From positions 4,159,001-4,223,000 of the forward strand of contig NC_065425.1 in the NCBI RefSeq assembly GCF_024362695.1: a stretch of DNA of 64,000 nt, written 5' to 3'. Made by a program: the position numbers and the translations under genes. Of the stretch, positions 10,985 to 25,900 are shown one piece after another (position 1 is the stretch's first letter; every line of letters starts with the position of its first letter). The notes beneath the pieces are model-generated. The model was not told the DNA's origin. It did no database searches and saw nothing but the letters and a program-made list of their open reading frames with translations. This DNA is from Pectinophora gossypiella (lineage: Eukaryota; Arthropoda; Insecta; Lepidoptera; Gelechiidae).

Positions 10985-13900
10985 CTGGAAGAGGTGGAAT
11001 AGACGTTAGAAGAATGTAGAGAGAGACGATTGATGGAATTATTTACCTAGTCACATACATAAACGACTGAAAGATAACTTGCACCTACTTTTGGATCAAA
11101 GCCCTACCTAATCTGGGTATGATGAACTGTATATTATAGATATAATACATCATATCTACATCATATTATAAATTACGAAATTGGAACGTTCGATTCCAGT
11201 CCTTAACATATATAAAGTAATTTAAAGTCGTAAAACCGAATCCAAACCTCTACAGGAATTTTACAAAGAATTTTGGCGCAACCTACACCAGATTCCGCCA
11301 GAATGCTCTGTCACCTGGCCTTTAGATATAAGTGAGTGTAAATATTTTTTAAAATTAATTACAAGCCTTATAATTCATTTAATACGGATCGATGGAGCTG
11401 ACGTGTTTTGATTCAAATAAAAAGTCCTTAAAGAAACCAAACCATATTTTTTAAGTATTGTGTCTGGAAATCTTTAGCCTTAGGAGGTTTAAGTTCATAC
11501 CTGCTACTTTTCGGTTATGTACGATACGACTGGGCTGAAGAAATGAGTACAATTGCTTTTATAATTGAAAACTACAAAATTTTGCTCAAAAGTATTAATT
11601 TCTTTGTTTCAAAGTTTTCATTTAGGAAAATGCAGGGCGAACTTACACTCTCCATAATTAAATTACCTTTTAAGAACCACGCTAATAATATCTTTACAAT
11701 TCAGGCCTCGCTCCATAATATCTAGAGAACAATCTGTGCAATTACAAAAACTACTTACAGCAACGTATATTTACATCTTATCTTTGTAATTGAAATCACG
11801 AACTTATCGTCGAATAAAGCAAAGTTCGACCATTACAAAAAGTCATGAATAAATAAAAATCTCATCAAATTCATTCGTAGTTAAATTGCTCATACAATCA
11901 CTGTGGCTATTACCGCTTGTAATAGCAATCAAAAGTTCTGTCCATAATAAATCTAAAATTACATGTTCATATAAGTACCTACTCATTCGTGGAAACTGGC
12001 GATATAGAGTAACCGCGTAATATCTGTACATAATAGCCTCATTAGAGACTTTTAAAAAAGGAAGCAGTAATCGTTACCAATCACTTCAAAGTAGCAGTTA
12101 CTCCGAATTACATACAAGATGGCGGACATTTTTTAAAATTCGAAACTCAATTACGTTCGTTTAAACTACGCGCTGTGATTGGTCCGCGCTCGGTAATGGC
12201 CGGTGTTTTCCGTAATGCTCGTAGATCGATTTGCATTAAATGATCCGTGAGATGAGATCGTGTTGCTAACTAGAATGCGGCAATCAATGTAGACTACAAA
12301 TTGATATCCATTTCAAACGCTTCAACATTAGGTATTATTAAGTTTTCAATTAGATTTAAACTACTTACTGAACCGAAAAGTCACAAAAACTTTGACAATA
12401 CAAAATGTAATTTATTTATTCAGTCTTAATTTGATTATGACTCAAATACAAAAAAATATACTTTTTTTATCATTTCGATTGCCCAGACAGTTCTAAATAC
12501 AAAAAGGTAAACGTATACAACCCCGTTCCAAACCCTAGTCTAAATTCAAATTGTATTGTATTTTTGTTTTCAAAAATGGAACCGCATTAAACGGCGCGCT
12601 CCGATTGGTCGGCCGACAATCATAATGGCTGCTTCACGTGACCGCAAATTACGTAGCAATTGCGAGGTATACGTAAGTTTAACCATAGTTTAAGAATTGT
12701 TAGTGAGTTTTGTTCCCTCTCTGTTTAACTTTAGGGCTTATACAGATGGGTAAAGGGCAATTAGAACAATGTTTCTTTGCTGTAAATACAGTTATAATTT
12801 CTGGAAATTATTATAAAATATATCTGAATCTAAAACTAAGGTCAAACTAATAGTAAGATAAACATAGCTTTGCCAAAATCACCATAAGGATTCGAATTGT
12901 CAGAGCCCGCGAGAAAATGCAAATTTTGAAGCAAAACTTTACTTGGGAAACCTCTGTTCACTAGCAAAACTTACAACGTACTCTACTTCACTCATTCTTT
13001 CGTAAAAAAATAAATAAAAAAAATTGATTTGAAACTTCATTGTTATCGTTTTATATCCAAAAGCTTTTTGGTTGGTTTGTAAATCCTTGACAAAATATAC
13101 ATGTTAGCGACATCGTAACGAAAACTTAGAAGGATGATTCAGACAGATATCAAGTGGAATTTTCCGTCGCAAATGTATAGAACTGAAAATAATTTCAAAA
13201 ACTTTTCCGACAGGAAAATTCTACTTGATATCAACTCAGAATCATGGTCTGAATCATTCCCCTCAGTATTCGTTACGACGCGACGTCACTAACACCCTGT
13301 GTAGGTACCTAGACTTGCGGTAAATATAGTACCATTTGTATACGCCCTTAGAGCGTTTTGTTGCTGTTAAAGTTTAAAGGCAAGGTTGGATTGTGATTGT
13401 GACACGAACCGAACGGGTTGAATGCTCGAGTTTTTACTGCGGTTTCATTTGAGGTCTTTGGAGTCTTGGTTGATGCAATTTTGTAGCTTCAGTGGTTGAC
13501 GTGCTTTGTGGATCATTTGGTGTTATTTCGTGTATTAGAATCTGCCCAAGTGGAGTTGATAGTAGAGTATATAATTTTGTACGTAGCATCTAATATCAAC
13601 TCTATTTGGGAAGCGTATATACCTACTTAGTGTATTCAACCAATGTTTCTTTTAAAATTGCCGCTGTTTTCTCTTAGACCCGAAACTTGTACATATATTT
13701 CTTAGGTAGGCGGGTTATTAGACGATATATTTTTTTCAATTGTTATCAATTTATTTTATTGAACCTCCAGGCATGCGCTCTCTGAAGCGCTCATCAGATC
13801 CTTCTGCGTGCAGGTATTCGGGCACGCAGGACACGATGTAAGATGTTCCATCGTTTGGTGAACAGTGCCGCACTTGCACTTTAAGTCCGAGCCATCCGAA

Positions 13901-16900
13901 AAACTCCACCCGAACAAATTGTCCTTACTTCGGACCACCTAAGTCCGAAGTCTATTTAGAGACTTCCAGGTAAGCCAAGGCAAATCAAGACCTGGCGGAG
14001 GTCTCTCAAAACACTGTTATAAAACCTATTTATATACATGTCGTTAAAACTAAACAGACCGCATTACATATAATGTACAACATTGGTACTCATGTACACC
14101 CTCCACGAAGGGTGCAGTAACAAGATTCTCGGGTAATCCGGTTATAGTATGATTCATGTCGGATCTGCGGTGTGCTTTCTGTACAATGGTGCACGTGTGT
14201 TTGGTGGTAAACATGAATTAAGTATATGTAGGCTTTGGATGTTATATTTTTTATGTTCACATCGGTCGTAATATCAATGAAGCACAAGAGGAAGAAGTCT
14301 TGCGTTGGCTTCGTTAGGCGATTCTCACACTGCCACGCATGATGCAGCGTAGCGCGTGGATGAATTTTCTGCGTGTTTTCTATACAAACGAGGATACTTA
14401 CAAGCAACGGAAGGACACGCATCCACACGCTACGCTGCATCATGCGGGGCAGTGTGAAAATCGCTTTAGCACCCAGTACAATTATTTATTTAACTTATTT
14501 ATGAATTTTAATCAAGAAAAACGTAATAATAAGTCCGACATTTTATCACACTTTTCTATGACGTCACAGTCGTAAGTAAATCCATCGCAAGATGAACTAG
14601 TCTAAGTACCCACACCTTACCGAGCTTTCTGTTAGACCAGCGTGGTGAGCCATATCGCCGACTATAATGGTCGAGGCCTGTTGCCATTAACCGGGCCAAA
14701 TTCTGGACACGCGTGATATCAATTATGTACGATCTAAACATGAATTCAAACTCATAAAGTCGAATTTAGAATTAGAATTCTAGAGCTCGAGCCGCGATTC
14801 GTAATCTTACGATGTAAGTCACCCGTTCTCCAAGCAGGGGGGTTACAAAGGCCACATTAAAGCAATTCACCTACAAAAGCAATATTGCTATTTGACATAT
14901 GTCTGCATTGCGCACTTACTTTTATATGCGCAAGTGTCAAATTACAATATTGCTTTTTTAGATGAATTGCTTCGATGTGGCCTTTTTAACCCCCCAGGAC
15001 TCACTGGTTTCAAAGCAAATAACACAGTTTTTCTCAAACAAATTAAACCCCAAGACATTTTTAATTTTTATGCCCTTTTAAACTCATCACCCTAATTTTA
15101 ATCGCAAAAGTAATTATAACGGAGATGAACTCGAAGAAAAATTAACAAACAAATTAACATTGATGGGTTGATCCGTCTGGGACCGTAATCCCTTTATGAT
15201 ATTATCCTTTGGACTACCCTTTTCGACCCTTACGCAAAACTTCGGTTAGTTCTAATATATTTTAAGTAGTACAGGGGGATGCCAGTCGTGCGGCCGCTAC
15301 TGTCGCTCTCGCATCGGACTTTACAGCCATTTTAAAATCTGCCACAGAAACGCTGTTTGAATCATCTGATAAAAATGTAAAGGCCTGAGATGATGACAGG
15401 GGGATAAAATTGCCACATCGAAGCAATTCATCTAAGAAAGCAATATTGCAATTTGACATTTGCGCATATAAAAGTAAGTGCGCAATGCAAACAAATGTCA
15501 AAAAGCAATATTGCATTCTTAGATGAATTGCTTCGATGTGGGCATTTTAACCCCCCAAAAGTACGTACATTCATTCATATTCATTTATTGCATGTCACAA
15601 ACATAATGATGGTGGAACATAGTAAGAAGGTATGTGCGACGCTCTGCAAGGGCACAGCAATATAAAAGAGTCGACACAAGGTGCTTTATTATAATACTAT
15701 AATTATATTTTTAATATTAATGGTACTTTTGGTGCTTGCTCTTCGATAAATTCAAAATACTGCAATGATGTAGTTTTGTTGTTTGCTAACGCAAAAAGGT
15801 TAGGTACTTACATAAGTTTTAATGTACTAGGTACGGTCACGAGTAGGCGACAGGGTTCTAAAGTGAGTACATGATATTGCTCATGACTGTACTAATTTAT
15901 TTCAGCTAGAAAGTATGTATATCTCTTTGAAAACCTAGTGACGTTATGTGAATCTCGGGCTAAATCGCAGAATTCTATTTTATAAGTCTGAATTCACGTT
16001 TGGATCAAAGACAATATATCACAATAATATAATCACAATAATGGATCGAAGCAAATGGAATTCTATAGTCTCTGATTACCCTGGTGGGAAATAGGCGTGA
16101 GTTTATGTATGTATAATATATCACATGGTTTACATGATTTTTACCCGATTAATGGCAATAGGATCGCCCCTATTACTACATGGGACTTAAAACATTGCTG
16201 GCGAGGGGTTGGTGCAAATATCTACTATTAAACCTCTGCCTACCCCTTCGGGGATACAGGCGTGATGCTATATAATGTTATGTAATATTGAATATCCTAA
16301 CAACGATGCTTTAGCGATGTTAAGAATCAAGACATCAAAAGTAAGGAAACAAAAGAATGCTGATTATTCAGTTTATTATTTTCTCTATAGTGTGATTAGG
16401 AATTATTAGGTTAATATGTATTATATGTATATTTTGAGTATATTATTATAATGTATAGTGTGTGCGAATAGATATAAACTGTAGTTTATACCCGTTGTCG
16501 TTGCACCGTCCCGCATCCAAGTGTTTTTTATGGCCGATTCCTGGTAGTTGTTGCCTGGAATACATTGCTTCAGAGCAATAAGGTCGCCCATTTGTACTGT
16601 TGCTAAATGTTTGTATGTTTGGTTGTGTGCAATGGTATCATTGCACACAACGTCAAAATCGTATTTACCTAGTTACGATTACGATATGAGAAGTCAAAAT
16701 ATTCTGTGGCATATCCGAAGTTGTACACTCTTGTAGCCGCGTCCCCTCGGGCAACCCTTCTCATCCCTGGTTTGCCCACCAAAGTGAATCTGCTTTATTT
16801 ACACAATTTTATTGCCGTGTCAAGCCTACTTTATGTGGTTTGAAATGTGACGCGTCTATTCCTCTAAGTGTTTTTAAAAGACTATTGAAAGTAAGTACTT

Positions 16901-19900
16901 ACTTGCTTTTAGTAAATCTTCCGGAACGATAAGATTTTTTTTATAATTTTGAATATAGAGCACCTGGCTGAACGTTGGTCAAGACAGAGATGGTTGAAAA
17001 GAGAAGGCGAAGCCTTTACCTAGTAAAGGGCGATAGAAAGGTCTACAGAAAAAAACTGCACACGTATATACGTCCCACTGCTGGGCACAAGTCTCTCCTC
17101 AATCAACTGGAGGGGGGTATGGAAGCTGCATACTCTACAATAGAGGTATTTTTACGGCTAATAATAATAACCGGGAGCAACGGGTTAACAAGCCTTCTGA
17201 AGCACGGAATCATAGAATAGAATAGAATAACTTTATTCCCAAAACAGTGCAGTACAATAGTAAAGAAGACAAAGATAAGTATACAAATTAAAAATACACT
17301 GCCAGGGAAATGGGACTGACTCAGCATGTTGTTTCGAAGGATAGTAGAAATACCACTCTTAGCATCATCTTACTGTTTCGGACAATCAGACGACAACCTG
17401 CCACCAACCAACATAATCATAATATACAGGGTGTTAGTGGCATCGTAACGTATACTGAGGGGGATGATTTAGCTCGTGATTCTGAGTTAATACCAAGTCG
17501 AATTTTTCGTCGCATAATTCATGTTCTTTTTTTGAATTATTTTCAATTTTATTCTTTTGCGATGACAAAAAACGGAAAAAAGAAAGGAAAGAAGGTTTTA
17601 CTCTAAGCGATTTTTCATCCGACATAAAGTCCCCAATTCGGTTTAAACGAAGCTATTCTCGCTCCCACGACTCGAGAGGGAGGCAAGACGAATGCTCGAC
17701 TTCTAATTGGGTGGAGACACCTGGGATTTGACGCGTATCTCCATCACTCCGCTGCTAGCATTTGTTCACGCCTGTTGAAGCGTTTAAGATTTACTGACGC
17801 ACAATTTTTGCATGCTGACGCGGTGAGCGTGTTTTGTTTTATAGAATACGACCGCGGCGTATTTAGTAACCTTCTTGGTCGGGTAAATTGCCAAGGGTAA
17901 AACTGGTTATGAGAAAATACGGATACTACATTACTTGCTTTTTAAAACCTTTTTTTTTACGTGATATACAAAAAATGACAAGCGCTTAGGGCGTATGAAA
18001 ATTAAAAATTATATTAAAGTCGGCTAAAGCTTATAAAAATACAAATATACTTTATTTCACACAACATACAAAACAAGTTAAAAAGCATAAAAAAAGAGTC
18101 AAAAAGCATCTGTGTCGCTTCAAACATTCTAACATCCAATTTCTAACATTCAACATAATTTTTTTATGTATTCATCTAGTTTTTTAGCTCTTCACAGAAA
18201 CATTTTTTTTACTTGCTTCATCATATTATGATCGAAGACTTGCTTACATTATTTATATTCTTGTAGTCTTTAAAATCGGCCGAAACGAGTTTTTATCTAC
18301 AAGAATGTAAATCATTTTGAAGTAAGCTTTCACGTTCAAACGAGGGCATTGATAAAGCCGATAACTTAATCGAATTAACATTATTTCGCTTTGCATAAAA
18401 ACTGCCGTTAAAACAGACTTATCAATACGTAAATAAAAAATCGATACAAGAACACAGACAACATTTTTCAATTACGCCCAGTGGGGCGGCGGAAAAAATA
18501 AATGAACAAAATCTCATACATATTGCACGTTACAAGCGATTCCGATTGCCACTAGTTACGGGCCAAACGTACAGAATCGGCAATACGGTGAACTCATGAA
18601 CTATTCACAGGTTGAAAGCTGAATGCAATCGGGATACTGGTTTAGCTTGCATTTCGGTAGGTAACAAAGGCTTTATGACGTTCGTACTTTTAGTGCGCTC
18701 TCGTTTGTACAAACAGTTGTACTACACGCTAGCTCGTATTTCGTTACGTTCGCCTATGTGCTTCGCCTGCACAATGTGCCTTTTTGTTCTGTAAAAGGAA
18801 GCACTGTGCATAAAATGTCGAATATACGGTGTGTTTTAAAGAAATGCAATGCTTGTAGTGTTGTTGAATTTTAAAGGAAATGTATGTCGGGTATGAGTTG
18901 GTAGCGTTATCTATCATTCGTAACATTGTATGTTTAGGTTTACACAAATTCTGAGCGTTCCTTTTCTTTGACCCTATGAGCGGTGATAAAGTTAATCGTC
19001 TTGACCTAACATGATGTTGCTTTAAGTTCGCCTTTCATAAAATATTACAGGCATTTATAAGATATTATGTCTACGTGCATTGTTTATGTATTTCACACAC
19101 GCTTCACGGAAATTTATCCAACTCTGGTTAGATGAATTATTATGGAACAGCCAAGTCAAAGTCTAAGGCGCCTGACATGGCTCAGCTTATATAAATCTTA
19201 AAAAAAAAACATAATATTTCAACTTATTACTAACCTCCTAATACCGAGATTTCAAGACACAAAAGATAAACAATCGTGTTTGGATTTTAAAACGACATTT
19301 GGTCTTACGACTTTAAAGCTTTCTCAAAACTTTAAGACTTTTAAGTGTCATCGAAATCAAAGAAGACTATTAAAAAAGAAACAGCCACGCAAACGAATTC
19401 CACCATAAAGGTTGAGTTAATTATGTCCGTGAGACATTCACATGGGCACAGTGGGCGATTATCCGCACGCTCGCTCATTTACTCATTAAAATTTTGTCCC
19501 GCGTTGTCATCGGTCGGACCACTGGGTTACGTAAACCGGCTAATTGTGGATAATCTGGTTGGGTTGTATGAGAATTTGTTTGTATTCGAAACCTTTTTGG
19601 AGGTTTTATTTCGACGTTAAATAAATATGTAGTGGGATAAAGTAACAAAATTATAATGCACATATAAAAAATATCCACACGCATAGGGTATATACTTACC
19701 GTCACTAATAAATTCATATTTACTTATTAAATATAAATAGCCTAAGGTACCCCTACTATACCCGATAGGTACCCGATAGGTATATGTAAGTCGCGAACTC
19801 TGCAGAGAACTTACCAGAAAGTCTAGAAAAGAAACAAGAAAAAATGTCTATCTATACTTGAAGTATGTCGTCTGTTACATTTTCACACATAAACCGCTGA

Positions 19901-22900
19901 ATCCATTTAGAGTCCCAAAAGCTCTAACGGAAAAAACTTAAAAGTCACATCAATTAGGTATCAATTTCTACTACGATAATAATGTTCAAACAATCTTGAG
20001 AAGTCGAAACAGACAGTTAAACACCTAAAATATTTAACGTTTGGATTTCATTCCGCATAACCACACACGCGGCTTAAATATTTATTTACTTAATGTTCAA
20101 TGTGACATTCGTAAATTTAAATACGATTACGAACAAGGCCGCTCATTTCGCTCATTAAAATTTTGCCCGTCTGTCATCAGCCGGACCACTGGGCACAGTG
20201 GTCCCTAATTGCGGGTAATCTCGACAAACGTATGGGAATTTAGTTTTGGATACATTTCGGATGAAATGCCATTTATTTCTGGTTTTGTTGGGAAATTGTA
20301 AGTAATTTCCGTTTGCGTTTATTGCAATTTGTTTATTTACCTACATGGTTTTTTTTTTCGTTGTGACTTATTATTATTAAAATTATTATAATGTATACGT
20401 ACATTATAAGAAATAGTGATGTTTTGAAGATAGCCGTGGTCGTATGCCAATCTGTCATAAGAGTTTACCACGGCTATGGCCTAAACATCACATTCGATAG
20501 AATTTCTGAGAAATATACCTATTTTCTTGTTTTACCATTTTTTACCATTTAGAGCATTATTTTTAGTTTTTAAACTTATATAGGTGTTTATTTTTATGTA
20601 TAAAATCAATATGGTCCCAAAAGAGACACTGCAATTTTACTACAGAGCAAATAAACACTGAACGCAAACCAATTTAACCCCCAAGCTAATCTTTCTAAAA
20701 ATATAAATAGCAATATAATATTTTATGTATATTGGTCCATTCGCGTCTTTCCCTCACACCACTCCCATATATTTTCACATTTGAAATATGGCCCTTTTTA
20801 TAACCTCTCAAGATATGGATCGGCTGTAAAATATATCAAGTTGTGGCCCTATGTGAGGCCAAAACAGTCCTTTATGTAGTAGTTATTGGTAGAAAAATTT
20901 ACGGATATCGTAAAATGCGTGATGAGTCGTATAAGAAGTGATGAAGAAGAGGCCAATGTTTATTTGGAAATAAATAGGTAATATATAAGATGTATGTTCC
21001 CAATGAGGCACTTTCCAGGCTACGTTTCCCAAAAAAATCAACAATTGGCGCTGTACAGTCGTGAGCAATATCATGTACCCACTTTAGAACCCTGTCGCAC
21101 TATCATGTTTGATATTCAATGAGACTTAAGGTTTAATTTGTCAAAAAAGATAATGTGACTGTTCAAGACGTAAATAAACATTTATTTTCATCTATGGCAA
21201 CACTTCCTCTTCCTTCAAACATTCATTGTAACCGTGTGTTTCTCTAAATAAAAATTCAATTAAAATAGGTACAAATCCGTTTAATTTAAAACAAACACAA
21301 TGCTAAAATCAAACAGTGAACAGCTCTCTTTATTTTTGTCTCTGAACAACATAAACAATGACTTTTAACAATGCTAAAATTAGTGTCATAAACAGTGACA
21401 TAATTTCAAAGTGTATACATACATACATATTAGTACTCGTGACCGTACAGATTTGGCTTCGTTTAATTTTGCTCTAAAATTTCATGGATAACAGACATAT
21501 GCATCCTTTATCTTTGCTTTTGGGTTTAAACCCTGATTATTACACCCAGGCACAACATACTTTTATTAAACTTTAATCTGGAATATATTATTTTGAATTG
21601 TTTGTTACTCATTTACTCAGTTAAGTGCTTGTAAAATACGTAAAATTTACGGCTGCAAAAGGCCGGTTAATTTATTTTATTATATAATATATAGCTACCC
21701 TAAATATTTGCGTCTAATAATATTATTGTAGGTACCTAAGTTCATCACTTTAAGGGCCAAAAGTTACATAATGTAAATTACTGTAATTTATATAACAGCA
21801 ATTTACGGATTACGGATCTTTGGATAAAAAAAAAAAACAAAAAATCAAGTAGGTTACAGCATGTAATCTTCATACGGATATAACAGAGGGGAAGTCGAGG
21901 TATAATTTAACACATGCAAAAACACCATAACCCGGGGGCGTATCATCGCGTATTGGTTCATGTCAAATTTTCATATAACGCCGACGATGCTTGTACCCTC
22001 GGGAAATGCGGGCTAAAGGCTTGCTAGGGATGGGACATGTACTCGTAATACCTACCAGTTATTCGATACTTAATATTCGAAATCTTCTTTTTATCGTGTC
22101 GATGGCAAAATAAATAGTATCGGCCCAAAACTTGGCAACAAGTATGGCGCTATCTGCAGCGCTCATCAGATCCTCCTGCGTGCAAGTGTTCGGGCACGCA
22201 GGACACGATGCAAGATGTTCCATCGTTTGGGGAGCAGTGCTTTAAATCCGAGCCATCCGAGAAACCCCACCTGAACAAATTGTCCTTACTTCGGCCCACC
22301 TGAATCCGAAGTCTATTTAGAGACTTCCAGGTAAACCAAGGCAAATCAAGACCTGGCGGAGGTTTCGAATCAAAAGGCTTTGGGAGGTGAACGGTCACGA
22401 GCATTAATATGTATACACTTTGGTACCATGTCACATTAACTTTTTTGACAAATTGACCCGTATGTCACATTAAATGTCAAATATGTTAGTACGACAGGGT
22501 TCTAAAGTAGATATATGATATTGCTCATGACTGTACCCGTTCCTGCCAGATCATATTCGAAATGATAACGAGTATTTTTCGGGATAATAACTATTTACAA
22601 AGCTGACGAGGATGTATTATATGCCTCTGCCTAACCTTTCAGGGATGCAGGTGTGATGCAATGTATGTAAAAACGTCTGTCATTGCTTCGTGTGTCTATC
22701 ACTCGAATTGTTGTAATTTATTGGACATGAAAGTACAAGATAAATGTATTAAATAACATTTTACTCATCCTATAGGCCTTCTTTTCGGCTTCTATTTGCA
22801 CTTGACATATTGTAGATTTGCCTAAAATTACAAATAACAGCAAAACTCGACTATTACATTATAGATGGCGCTACGGTTCACCACCTATCACGTTGGCTAA

Positions 22901-25900
22901 CAGAAAGCTCGGTGAGCTTAGTTCATCTTTCGATGAATGTACCTCTGACTACCCCATTTGGAATATAGTCATGAGCTTATGTTACAAAATAAAGTAATGG
23001 CATAGTAGCAACTTAATTTCACACCAATAAGTATGAAAAATAGCTGACAGTCTTCTTCCAACTTCTTTTTTTAGAAGTACACTTAGCTCGTCTTGGCGGG
23101 GGCACGGGAGTGCCCCCAGACACGTATCTGAGGGCACGTAACCACGCCACATCACTAGTATCATATCAGAGGGGAAGATGGGGCAATATTAGCCACACGT
23201 TATTCGGTATCGATGATTTTGTGGCACATATGCACCGCAGAGACGATATACAGTAAAAATATATGGGTTATGAACAGAGTAGTGAAGGGAGCGAAACATA
23301 AACGTTGAAATATTTTGTTTTTACTTTCTCTTTTTTTTTTCTTATATTAACCTTTTATCTCGTGTGTTGTATGTGTATCTTTGAGTAAAGGTTCTCGATA
23401 GCACAAGGGCCTTAGCCAAGTTGCAGGAAGTATGACAATCGACAGTGACAGTGATATATGGGATTCAAATTAAAATTCAAAAATATCTTTATTCATAATA
23501 GGTAACCTACGAGTACCTACTTACACTTTGAATCGTCATCCGCCTAAAACTACTGCAGTTTCTCACAACCTATATAGCCGATAGACATATATGTCACCTT
23601 ATGTCAATTCCATACATTTTTATCACTGTCCTTGTCATAATCGTTTGCAACATGGCTAACGCCAGATCGGTGCCGATTTTGGCGGACCAAACTTTATTTT
23701 ACGTTAGTTTGAATAGTGCCGTCTTTCACTTACAATAGGTGTAAGAAAGAGAGCTAAATTTAGATGCCATAAATTACTTTTAACATGTATTGCGCTGGTT
23801 TTCCCTTCGCAGGTTGGAAGGTCAGACAGGCAGTCGCTTCTGTAAAAGTCGGACCTGTCAAATCTTCAGCTTAAGTAAGCGGACCCTGGGAGAAACGGGA
23901 TAATGCTAGAGAGATGATGAAAGGGACGATAGATTACTTTTGAGACCGGGCTTAGTGATAAGTGTAAGTCAATGCGCATGAAGACGCGGACATAAAGATA
24001 GGTAATTTATGTTAAAAAATGCGTTTCAAACATTATACTGCTCTATCATTAAAACCGTATACTAATTAAACATTTCCGAAGATAAAACTTAACAATCCAG
24101 ATCAAAAGCCGTTTCTTTATTACCACGAACTTATTTTAACCATTTGATTAAACGATAAAACACTTTAACGCGTCAATTACATAATTTAGTTAATAAATAC
24201 TATCAAGCGGTCAAGACTCCATTTTAAATTATTTTATTGTTACAAAATGGCGGCGGCGGACCGCTGTCTTAATAAAATAATAATAAATTAATAAAATAAA
24301 CATGGTATTGTAAAAGAGCTATCGGAGATGACTTTTAATTATGTCATTAATGAGATGTGGCTGGACTGAACCATTGATGTATATAAATCTATTTAACTAT
24401 AGGATGTTTTAATGAAAAGCGAGCGTGCATGAAATCTTTGATGAAAGTGGAGGCAGCGAGGTTGGTGTGTCAGGATCGTATAGGTAGTAAGAGGAATTCC
24501 GCGGTCTCTGCCTACCCCAACGGGAAATAGGCGTGATCTTATGTATGTGTAACTATAGGACTAAACACAGACCAAAAGCGCTAAGTTTAGAACTGTCAAA
24601 TCGAAACTAAAATAAAATCTGACAGACTTTTTTTTTTACCTTGACGTTGGCAGAATCATCGTTTCTGAACGATGCAGCCACAAATAATACAATACAATAG
24701 AATAGAATGTTTTCTAGAATGTCATGGCGCCGCAAAATTAGGAGAGCCGACCACACCTAAAGTGGGATAGCGCAAGGAAGAAGAAGAAGACAATAGAATA
24801 GAATGTTTTCTTTTTGCAAGTTTTAGATCTGCTTCTACAACAATACCTCACACGAGTGTAGGTATGTAGATAGATAGATAGATAAAATACTTTATTGAGC
24901 ACAATGGACACAAAATACAGAGATAAAGAGAGCATATACAGAAAAGCACAACAGGCGGCCTTATTGCTCATGCAGCAATTTCTTCCAGGCAACCTTTGGG
25001 TACAGGAAAATTTTGTACAAGTATAATAATGGCGGGTTAGTGCATTCTAACAAAATAAATAATTAAAAGTAGGTACCAGTACAGTGATTTCTAAAGGTGT
25101 GCGCTGAGCAGAGCAAGTGATCATATTGGTTACGATGAAGCGTATAGTGTCGGGTGATGATCACTCATTCATAACGCCTATTTCTCGTTGGGATAGGCAG
25201 ATATCAAGAATTACACTTACTACGATCCTGAAACACCGCTTTCGCTGCTTCAACTCTCACCAGTTCATGCAAGCTCGCCGGTTTAGAGTAACTACTCTTA
25301 ACCTGGCCTATCTTTAGAACATTCTAGATTTAGTCGCAGTATGTTCGCCTACTACTACACTCTGGGCGCCATCCCACTCGCGTCAGACAGAGTACTGCGG
25401 AGCGGAAGGCAAGAGGGAAACCACTGCCCTATTTTTCCCTAATAAGTAGCATGGTTGGTCCCGGCTATTAGCCGTAAAAACACCTCCACTAACCCGCACT
25501 GGAGCAGCGTGGTGGAGTATGCTCCATTCCTCCTCCGGTTGATTGAGGGGAGGCCTGTGCCCAGCAGTGGGACGTATATACGCTGTTTATGTTATGTAAG
25601 TAGCATGGAGAATGCTACACCGACAAGAGCGTGGCTCTTAAATTAGTGATGTGTGATAATGTCCGCCTAGGCCTTCCACTATCGACTCTACGGCTTGATA
25701 CTCTCTCTGTCACATTAAATTAAGGTGTTCAAAAAGCCAATTCCTCTGTCGGTTTCTACGACATGCCGTCTTTGCTTTTTTTGCTCCCAGTCCAGGTTAG
25801 AAACATAACTAAATCATGAGGTAATACCGGAACTACGTTAAAGTCAGTAATAGTACTAATAACACGTTCTGTTGAAGATCTATTCATTGCTTTCGTTCAA

